11,745 nt of DNA from Verrucomicrobiales bacterium. Its GTDB lineage: Bacteria > Verrucomicrobiota > Verrucomicrobiia > Verrucomicrobiales > DEV007. The notes below the pieces were generated by a model. The model saw only the letters and a program-made list of their open reading frames with translations. It made no database searches and was not told the origin of the DNA. The translations under genes were made by a program, and so were the position numbers. The stretch is taken from NCBI GenBank assembly GCA_007123695.1, contig SLGN01000352.1:1-11745 (forward strand), in the 5' to 3' direction. This document shows positions 7,019-11,745 of this stretch, piece by piece; position 1 is the first letter of the stretch; the number at the start of each line of letters is the position of its first letter.

Positions 7019-8161
7019 ATGAAAAGCCTCATCGACCACCCCCGCGTTGCTATCGTCGGCCTCGGCTTCGGCGCCGAGTTCATCCCCATCTACCAGCGGC
7101 ATCCCCACGCCGAAATGGCCGCGATCTGCCAGCGCAACCCCGAGTCCCTGCGGGAAATCGGCGACAAGTTCGACATCGCGAAGCGCTACACCGACTACGA
7201 GGAGCTGCTCGCCGATCCGGACATCGACGCGGTGCACATCAACACGCCCATCCCCGACCACGCCGCCCACACTCTCGCGGCGTTGCGCGCCGGCAAGCAT
7301 GTCGCCTGCACCGTGCCGATGGCCACTACCGAGGAGGACTGCCGCGCCATCGTCGAGCTCTGCGCCGAGACCGGGCTGCGCTACATGATGATGGAGACGG
7401 TGGTCTACGCCCGCGAATTCCTCTACATGAAGGAGCTCTACGACCGGGGTGAGCTGGGCAAGCTCCAGTTCCTGAAAGCCAGCCACCAGCAGGACATGGA
7501 CGGTTGGCCGGGCTACTGGCCGGGCCTGCCGCCGATGCACTACGCCACCCACTGCGTCGGTCCCGTGCTCGGGCTGGGGCGGCACGAGGCGGAGTATGTG
7601 AGCTGCTTCCCCAGCGGCACCATCCGCGAGGAAATGCACGGCTGCTACGGCTCGCCTTTCGCCGTGGAGACGACGCACATCAAGTTCGCCAACAGCGACC
7701 TCAGCGCCCAGGTCTACCGTTCGCTCTTCGACGTGGCGCGCCAGTACCGCGAGAGCTTCGAGGTCTACGGGTCGCAGAAGGCGGTGGAGTGGCCGCTGGT
7801 CGAGGGCGAGCCCCTCGTCGTGCACACCGCGAAGCGGCCCGAGCCCGAGATCCCCGAACGGGTTGAGTGCCCCGACTACGGCCACCGTTTGCCCGAGGAG
7901 ATCGCGCCCTTCACCCTCGGCGGCGTCTACGGCGGCGACGACGGCGAAGAGCACCTCAGCTTCACCCAAGGCGCTGGGCACGGCGGCTCGCACCCGCACC
8001 TCGTCCACCAGTTCGTCGAGCTGCTGCGCGGCGCGGGCGAGGGGTATCCCAACGCCGTGCAATCGGCGAACATCACCCTCTGCGGCATCCTCGCGCACGA
8101 GAGCGCGCTGAAGGGCGGAGAGCTCGTGCGGCTGCCGGAGTGGAGCCGGGCTGGAGAATGA
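7019..8161 (+). CDS. Gfo/Idh/MocA family NAD(P)-dependent oxidoreductase
   Basis: Members oxidise or reduce sugars, inositols and related polyols in the cytoplasm. The 380-residue protein opens with a Rossmann fold: RVAIVGLGFGAEF (GxGxxG-type, 9-21), then YTDYEELLADPDIDAVHINT and the cofactor-loop position HVACTVPMATTEEDC (94-108). Here the usual EKP is replaced by TVP, so the lysine normally implicated in catalysis is absent; this variant recurs in a recognisable subfamily. The C-terminal domain has GYWPGLPPMHYATHCVGPVL with H174 and H178, and GGSHPHLVHQF (332-342). ATG 7019 starts close to the first strand, as usual. The final Glu and stop codons (GAATGA) are the first bases of the flanking inverted repeat. 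The substrate cannot be named from sequence. Divergent from a PAS-AraC regulator; the next same-strand gene encodes a ThuA/heme protein. Confidence 0.93.
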   Translation: MKSLIDHPRVAIVGLGFGAEFIPIYQRHPHAEMAAICQRNPESLREIGDKFDIAKRYTDYEELLADPDIDAVHINTPIPDHAAHTLAALRAGKHVACTVPMATTEEDCRAIVELCAETGLRYMMMETVVYAREFLYMKELYDRGELGKLQFLKASHQQDMDGWPGYWPGLPPMHYATHCVGPVLGLGRHEAEYVSCFPSGTIREEMHGCYGSPFAVETTHIKFANSDLSAQVYRSLFDVARQYRESFEVYGSQKAVEWPLVEGEPLVVHTAKRPEPEIPERVECPDYGHRLPEEIAPFTLGGVYGGDDGEEHLSFTQGAGHGGSHPHLVHQFVELLRGAGEGYPNAVQSANITLCGILAHESALKGGELVRLPEWSRAGE

Positions 8162-8193
8162 CGAATGACGAAACACCCAAATACCCAAGGAAT
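8156..8193 (+). repeat. Left arm of a 38-bp inverted repeat flanking the four-helix-bundle gene
   Basis: The arm reads GAATGACGAATGACGAAA, then CACCCAAATACCCAAGGAAT. Its reverse complement occurs at 8704-8741 with one mismatch (C8174 opposite A8723; 37 of 38) and again at 8816-8853. It is built of short sub-repeats (GAATGAC, ACCCAAAT). The first six bases are the last codon and stop of the dehydrogenase gene. A partial copy, GAATGACGAA, follows at 8206-8215. The span 8194-8247 holds nothing else recognisable. Confidence 0.9.
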
Positions 8194-8247
8194 TTCGGAA
8201 TGCGGGAATGACGAAGATGTCGCGGTCGTTTGAGGTTCCTTCGAGGG

Positions 8248-8610
8248 CTATGAGCCGCTGGAGCGGTAGATTTTTGCGAAGATCAGGTGCAGCTCTTTGG
8301 CTTCTTGCCAGAGAGGGGCGGCTTGGTCCCTGAGGGACGGCACTGCTTTCACAATCATTCTGAGGAAGAATTTCGTCTCCCGCGCCTCCTTTTTGCAGTA
8401 GCCGATTTTCTGACGGAACTCCTTCTTCGAAACCGCGTCGTCCGCTTCGCAGTAGTTGGCCCCGACACTCGTGCCCGCGCCCACCACTTGACTGATCAGT
8501 CGTCGGGTCACGGAATCCTCTGGCACCATTCGAGCAAAGGCGATCACATCCTCGCCAAAGATCGCCGTCCGCTCCTCCAAGTCATAGGGCTTCCCATCCT
8601 CACGTTCCAT
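8248..8610 (-). CDS. Four-helix-bundle protein (S23/TIGR02436 type)
   Basis: The product is 120 residues, usual for the family whose founders are encoded in intervening sequences of 23S rRNA genes; related Avd proteins act in diversity-generating retroelements. Function of stand-alone members is unknown. Visible hallmarks: YDLEERTAIFGEDVIAFARM (helix 1), LISQVVGAGTSVGANYCEAD (residues 38-57, corresponding to the family pattern with S-x-x-ANxxEA), EFRQKIGYCKKEARETKFF (64-82), and a final helix LWQEAKELHLIFAKIYRSS. The surface should carry basic residues suited to nucleic acid. The open frame starts at 8670, but homology begins near residue 9 after the ATG at 8610, so that start is used. It is opposite in strand to both neighbours and lies entirely within the inverted repeats, suggesting it entered or spread with them. 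Confidence 0.92.
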   Translation of the reverse strand: MEREDGKPYDLEERTAIFGEDVIAFARMVPEDSVTRRLISQVVGAGTSVGANYCEADDAVSKKEFRQKIGYCKKEARETKFFLRMIVKAVPSLRDQAAPLWQEAKELHLIFAKIYRSSGS

Positions 8611-8703
8611 CCGAAACCCTCTACCGAATTCCCCACAATCCCGCAATCCCAAATTCGCCCCCTCCCGCATTCAGCTACCGTTTCGAAATTCGGCCATTCA
8701 GCC

Positions 8704-8741
8704 ATTCCTTGGGTATTTGGGTATTTCGTCATTCGTCATTC
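8704..8741 (-). repeat. Right arm, copy 1, of the 38-bp inverted repeat
   Basis: It reads ATTCCTTGGGTATTTGGG, then TATTTCGTCATTCGTCATTC, the reverse complement of 8156-8193 with one mismatch. Two octamers precede it, ATTCGGCC (8688-8695) and ATTCAGCC (8696-8703), and TTCGAAATTC before those. As RNA, the two arms could pair into a 37-bp stem enclosing 510 bases that contain the four-helix-bundle gene. Confidence 0.9.
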
Positions 8742-8775
8742 AAGCCCCCGCCCCTCCAAATCACAAGACTTCGAA

Positions 8776-8815
8776 ATTCAGCCATTCAGCCATTCAGCCA
8801 TTCAGCCATTCAGCC
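8776..8815 (+). repeat. Five tandem copies of the octamer ATTCAGCC
   Basis: Five perfect ATTCAGCC units lead directly into copy 2 of the right arm. The equivalent place before copy 1 has only two units, one diverged. The array is therefore a variable-number tandem repeat and part of a local duplication. Confidence 0.92.
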
Positions 8816-8853
8816 ATTCCTTGGGTATTTGGGTATTTCGTCATTCGTCATTC
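8816..8853 (-). repeat. Right arm, copy 2, of the 38-bp inverted repeat
   Basis: Identical over all 38 bases to 8704-8741, at an offset of 112 bases; the identity continues into CAAGCCCCC on the right. It ends 16 bases before the ATG of the ThuA-domain gene at 8870. The whole of 8611-8869 is repeat-derived or low-complexity sequence; I see no other gene or RNA in it. Confidence 0.92.
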
Positions 8854-8869
8854 AAGCCCCCCGCTCCCC

Positions 8870-9241
8870 ATGGTCTCCCCCTTCCTCCGAATCCTCCTCG
8901 CCGCCATCATCTCTCTCCCGTGCGCCGCCTCCGCGTCACCCATCCGCGTGCTCTTCCTCGGGCACGAGGGCGACGGTCCGGGGCAGGGGTCGCACCGGCC
9001 GCGCGAGATGCACCCCCGGCTCGCGATGGCGCTGGGGCGCGAGGCGATCTACTTCGACTACGTCGCCACCCCCGAGGCCGCCTTCGGCGACCGCGAGCGG
9101 CTCTTCCGCTACGACGCCGTGCTCCTCTATGCCAACCACCAGACCCTCGACCGCGCTCTTTGGCAGAACCTGCGGGACTACGTCGAGCAGGGCGGCGGCT
9201 TCGTCGCGGTGCAGAGCGCGAGCTGGTGCTTCCAGAACTAA
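8870..9241 (+). CDS. Secreted ThuA-domain fragment, 5' part of a broken PVC-type heme protein gene
   Basis: The 123-residue frame begins with a signal peptide, MVSPFLRILLAAIISLPCAA then SASP, with cleavage likely after Ala-Ser-Ala. The mature part starts a ThuA-like (class I glutamine amidotransferase-fold) domain: IRVLFLGHEG, MHPRLAMALGREAIYFDYVA, YDAVLLYANHQTLDRALWQN, YVEQGGGFVAVQSASWCFQN. It stops at TAA 9239-9241, about halfway through a normal ThuA domain of roughly 220-250 residues. The next frame (9242 onward) is in the same phase and belongs to the same multidomain family, so this is most simply the 5' end of one gene disrupted by an internal deletion that left a stop. The fragment alone is unlikely to fold. 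The start at 8870 is fixed by the signal peptide; upstream bases are repeat. Confidence 0.85.
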   Translation: MVSPFLRILLAAIISLPCAASASPIRVLFLGHEGDGPGQGSHRPREMHPRLAMALGREAIYFDYVATPEAAFGDRERLFRYDAVLLYANHQTLDRALWQNLRDYVEQGGGFVAVQSASWCFQN

Positions 9242-11398
9242 TTGAAAGACACCGACGGCGACGGTCGCGCCGACCTCCGCGAGACCGTTCTCAGTGGGTG
9301 GGGCATCCGCGACACCCACGCCGGTCCGTCGAACCTCCGCTACGGCATCGACAACTGGATCTACGGCGCGGTCGGCTACTCCGGCTTCGATGGCGAGGTC
9401 GGGGGCGAGCCGCTGAAGTTCGGCAACGGCATCTTCCGGATGCGTCCCGACGGTTCGGCGCTGGAGTTCCTCCACCAGTTCAACAACAACACCTGGGGCC
9501 TCGGCCTGAACGCCGCCGGCGAGGTCTTCGGCTCGACCGCGAACCGCAATCCCGCCTTCTTCGGCGGCTTCCCGCACACCGGCTACCGCGAAGGCGAGAC
9601 CGGCCCCAGCGCGACGATGATCGCCGACCGCGCCGAGTTCGACCCCGTGACGCCGAACATCCGCCAGGTCGACGCCTTCGGCCAGTACACCTCGGCGGCG
9701 GGCTACGCCTTCGCGAGCTCCGACCGTTTCCCCCCCGCTTGGCGCGACCGCATCGCCTTCGTCGCCGACCCCACCGGCCACCTCCTCGGCCTTTTCGAGA
9801 ACCGGCCCGAGGGCGCCGGTTACCGTGCCGTGAACCGCTCCAGCTTCCTCGCCAGCGCCGACGAGTGGTTCTCTCCCGTCGCCGCCGAGGTCGGCCCCGA
9901 CGGCCATCTCTGGGTCGCGGACTGGTACAATTTCATCATCCAGCACAACCCGACCCCGACTCCCGACCGCGGCGGCTTCGAGGGCGTCAATGGCCTCGGC
10001 AACGCCCACGAGAACCCCCTGCGCGACCAGCAGCACGGGCGCATCTACCGGGTCGTCTGGGAAGGGGCCGAGGGAGTCGCGACTGAGCCTCCGATCGACT
10101 CCCTCGCCGGCGCCACCGACGAGGCGCTTCTCGCCGCGCTCGGGCACGGGAACCAGTTCTGGCGGCTCGCCGCCCAGCGGCTGCTCGTCGCTGGAGGGAA
10201 GACCGACCTCGCTCCCCGCTTGCGGGCGATGGTCGCCGAGGGCGGTGGCGTGTCGGCGGCCCATGCGCTCTGGACCCTCGAGGGGCTCGGCGATCTCGAT
10301 CTCGAGACCCACCAGCTCGCCCTGCTGAAACCCGACGACCCCGTGCTGCAGCGGAACGCCGTCCGCGCCATCCCCGCGACGGAGGAGGGGATGCGGCTCT
10401 TTTTCGACACCGCCTCGGTGCAGTCGCGCGACCCGCAGGTGCGCCTCGCCGCCTTCGTGAAGTTGGCGCACTTCCCCGACCGCGCGCAGGTCGAGCGGGC
10501 CGCCCGCGAGCTGGCGACGCGACCGGAGAATTTCGGGGACGAATGGCTCGCCGCCGCCCTGCAAGCGGTCGGCTCCGGCAAGGTCCAGCGAGGCCCCGCC
10601 AAGATCACCGGGCCGAACCTCTTGCCGAACCCCTCGTTCGAGGAGATCGAGGAAGGCTCGGGCCTTCCGCAAGGCTGGAGCGCCCGCACCTACGCGGGCG
10701 AGGCGACCCACGCCGCCGATTCCGCCGAGGCCCGCAGCGGCGGGCGCAGCCTGCGGATCAGCTCCGAGAGCGGGGCCGACACCAGCCTCTTCGCCCGGGT
10801 GGCGGTGAAACCCGGCACCGACTACCAGCTCTCCGGCTGGGTCAAGAGCGCCGGACTCTCCGGCGCGCGCGGGGCGCAGCTCAACGCCCACGAGGTGCAG
10901 ACGCAGGAGGGAGGTTCGCGCACCGATGCCGTCGTCGGCGACACCGCCGAATGGACGCGCGTCGAGGTCGTCTTCAACTCCCTCGACCGCAGCGAGCTGA
11001 CGATCAACTGCCTCTTCGGGGGTTGGGGCCAGTCCACCGGCGTCGCGTGGTGGGACGACGTGGCGCTCCACGAGATCGAGTACGAGATCCTCGTCGAGGA
11101 GGAGCCCGAACTCACCGAAGGCGACCCCGAGCGCGGTCGCGAGATCTTTTTCGGCCACCCGCTCGCCGCCTGCAACCGCTGCCATGTCGTCGACGGCGAA
11201 GGTGGTTTGGTGGGGCCGGCGCTCGACGGCATCGCCTCACGGCACAGCGAGGACTACATCTACGAAAGCCTCGTCGATCCCCAAGCCGTTATGGCCGAGG
11301 GCTTCCCCGCCGAGGTCTCCCCGATGCCGCCCGCTGGCGTGCTGCTCGACAAGCAGGAGCTGCGCGATTTGATGGCGTATTTGATGACGTTGGAGTAG
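9242..11398 (+). CDS. PVC-type heme-binding protein, 3' part: beta-propeller, HEAT, CBM-like and cytochrome c
   Basis: This 718-codon frame (TTG start assumed, no ribosome binding site) matches the C-terminal two thirds of large secreted proteins abundant in Planctomycetes and Verrucomicrobia. Residues 3-270: propeller of glucose/sorbosone-dehydrogenase type, opening KDTDGDGRADLRETVLSGWG, with RDTHAGPSNLRYGIDNWIYG and HLWVADWYNFIIQHNPTP. About 275-430: HEAT-like helical repeats (ALGHGNQFWRLAAQRLLVAG). About 457-620: jelly-roll, CBM-like domain (NLLPNPSFEE to AWWDDVALHEIE). About 628-718: class I cytochrome c with C644-N-R-C647-H648 and probable distal Met695 in SPMPP. Family members are thought to pass electrons from periplasmic sugar or polyol oxidation. 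It lacks its own signal peptide and the first propeller blades; with the ThuA fragment it forms one gene missing an internal segment. Probably a pseudogene unless that gap is an assembly error. Confidence 0.88.
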   Translation: MKDTDGDGRADLRETVLSGWGIRDTHAGPSNLRYGIDNWIYGAVGYSGFDGEVGGEPLKFGNGIFRMRPDGSALEFLHQFNNNTWGLGLNAAGEVFGSTANRNPAFFGGFPHTGYREGETGPSATMIADRAEFDPVTPNIRQVDAFGQYTSAAGYAFASSDRFPPAWRDRIAFVADPTGHLLGLFENRPEGAGYRAVNRSSFLASADEWFSPVAAEVGPDGHLWVADWYNFIIQHNPTPTPDRGGFEGVNGLGNAHENPLRDQQHGRIYRVVWEGAEGVATEPPIDSLAGATDEALLAALGHGNQFWRLAAQRLLVAGGKTDLAPRLRAMVAEGGGVSAAHALWTLEGLGDLDLETHQLALLKPDDPVLQRNAVRAIPATEEGMRLFFDTASVQSRDPQVRLAAFVKLAHFPDRAQVERAARELATRPENFGDEWLAAALQAVGSGKVQRGPAKITGPNLLPNPSFEEIEEGSGLPQGWSARTYAGEATHAADSAEARSGGRSLRISSESGADTSLFARVAVKPGTDYQLSGWVKSAGLSGARGAQLNAHEVQTQEGGSRTDAVVGDTAEWTRVEVVFNSLDRSELTINCLFGGWGQSTGVAWWDDVALHEIEYEILVEEEPELTEGDPERGREIFFGHPLAACNRCHVVDGEGGLVGPALDGIASRHSEDYIYESLVDPQAVMAEGFPAEVSPMPPAGVLLDKQELRDLMAYLMTLE

Positions 11399-11400
11399 GT

Positions 11401-11463
11401 GGTGGAGCGGTGGAGCGGTGGAGCGGTGGAGCGGTGGAGCGGTGGAGCGGTGGAGCGGTGGAG
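11401..11463 (+). repeat. Octamer tandem repeat GGTGGAGC, seven copies plus a partial
   Basis: Seven perfect GGTGGAGC units and a partial eighth begin two bases after the TAG of the preceding gene. GGAGCGGT, the same octamer permuted, also occurs once at the 3' end of the four-helix-bundle gene (near 8258). Its function is unknown. Confidence 0.95.
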
Positions 11464-11477
11464 TCGGCCGCGACAGA

Positions 11478-11640
11478 ATCGGGACCGAAATCGGGATCGA
11501 TGGGCCGGTTCCATCGCGTGTCGGTCTGCGGCTCCTCCTTCGCCGCCAATTCCGGCGGAGTTGCCCGACCGATCATGGAGACAGCGAAGCGTTTGGGATT
11601 CCTGTCTGCGCAATGGTTCGATCCCGATTTCGATCCCGAT
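11478..11640. repeat. Imperfect 24-bp inverted repeat around a 115-bp spacer
   Basis: The left arm at 11478-11501 (ATCGGGACCGAAATCGGG, then ATCGAT) pairs with 11617-11640 (TTCGATCCCGATTTCGATCC, then CGAT) at 22 of 24 positions. The 115-bp spacer has no plausible gene, but contains two short inverted pairs: CCGCC/GGCGG, 6 bases apart, near 11543-11558, and AGACAG (11579-11584) with CTGTCT (11602-11607). The architecture echoes the inverted repeats round the four-helix-bundle gene. Confidence 0.75.
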
Positions 11641-11745
11641 TTCGATCCCGATCCCGATTTCGATTTCGATTTCGATTTCGATTTCGATTTCGATTTCGAT
11701 TTCGATTTCGATTTCGATTTCGATTTCGATTTCGATTTCGATTTC
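11641..11745 (+). repeat. CGATTT hexamer satellite running off the window end
   Basis: From 11655 to the end there are fifteen perfect CGATTT units; from 11619 to 11654 CGATTT and CGATCC units alternate. The tract grows out of the right arm of the 24-bp inverted repeat. The true length is unknown because the window ends inside it, which probably explains why the assembly stopped here. Confidence 0.95.

Noticed and set aside
6944..8188. Minus-strand extension of the AraC frame to 690 codons
   Set aside because: The added 415 codons are antisense to the Gfo/Idh/MocA gene; the regulator's own domains begin after the ATG at 6943.
8156..8741. Actual 23S rRNA intervening sequence
   Set aside because: The flanks are protein-coding genes with no rRNA sequence; only the architecture is similar.
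8776..8853. Possible CRISPR array
   Set aside because: The repeats are contiguous octamers without spacers and no cas gene is present.
8156..8853. Diversity-generating retroelement suggested by the Avd-like four-helix-bundle fold
   Set aside because: No reverse transcriptase, template repeat or variable repeat is seen, and the sequence fits the S23-type branch better.
8287..8869. 599-codon plus-strand frame beginning inside the four-helix-bundle gene
   Set aside because: It translates repeats and then the ThuA/heme gene out of frame, giving Arg/Pro-rich sequence without homology.
8936..11185. 749-codon minus-strand open frame
   Set aside because: Antisense of the propeller/cytochrome gene; composition is Ala/Gly/Val/Glu-rich with no domain signature.

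Overview
The window is high-G+C bacterial DNA, most likely from a member of the Verrucomicrobiota or a close PVC relative. This is an inference from gene content: a PVC-type protein combining a ThuA domain, a beta-propeller and cytochrome c; a Gfo/Idh/MocA dehydrogenase of the 'VPMATT' type; a DUF1501 remnant; a GYF_2-DUF2939 membrane protein; and many simple-sequence intergenic repeats around a four-helix-bundle (S23-type) gene. The left end lies in a decayed IS91-family element and the right end inside a hexamer satellite, as expected of a contig broken at repeats on both sides.

Layout. 1-1010: decayed IS91-family transposase, minus strand. 1074-2612: dnaA, whose frame runs upstream of the first usable ATG (1218) with no start codon before it meets the IS91 remnant. 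2669-3766: dnaN. 3777-4226: small DUF2256-DUF3253 protein, its tail running into an antisense DUF1501 fragment (4167-4372). 4480-5304 (minus): GYF_2/one-TM/DUF2939 protein, divergent from 5500-5862, a zinc-ribbon plus Smr-domain protein. 5863-6143: intergenic DNA with REP-like palindromes. 6116-6943 (minus): PAS-AraC regulator, divergent from 7019-8161, a Gfo/Idh/MocA oxidoreductase. 8156-8869: repeat-rich island holding a four-helix-bundle gene (8248-8610, minus) between near-perfect 38-bp inverted repeats, the right arm being duplicated. 8870-11398: a PVC-type secreted ThuA/propeller/HEAT/cytochrome c gene interrupted by TAA at 9239 and lacking an internal segment. 11401-11745: octamer tandem repeat, a 24-bp imperfect inverted repeat round a short spacer, and a hexamer satellite to the end.

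How the genes relate. dnaA-dnaN is the usual replication pair (initiator and sliding clamp), but no DnaA-box cluster is evident. The AraC regulator and the dehydrogenase share a 75-bp divergent promoter region carrying two GGCCAAG motifs exactly 21 bp apart, as expected of AraC half-sites, so the regulator probably controls the dehydrogenase. The dehydrogenase and the ThuA/heme gene point the same way and were probably neighbours in a carbohydrate-catabolic locus before the repeat island filled the gap between them.

The best candidate for something undescribed is that island: a four-helix-bundle gene inside a long inverted repeat that begins on the last codon of the upstream gene and ends 16 bp before the downstream start. 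It resembles the architecture of 23S rRNA intervening sequences (S23 protein gene within a hairpin) but sits in protein-coding DNA. A second, gene-less inverted-repeat unit starts just after the next gene's stop codon at the right end.
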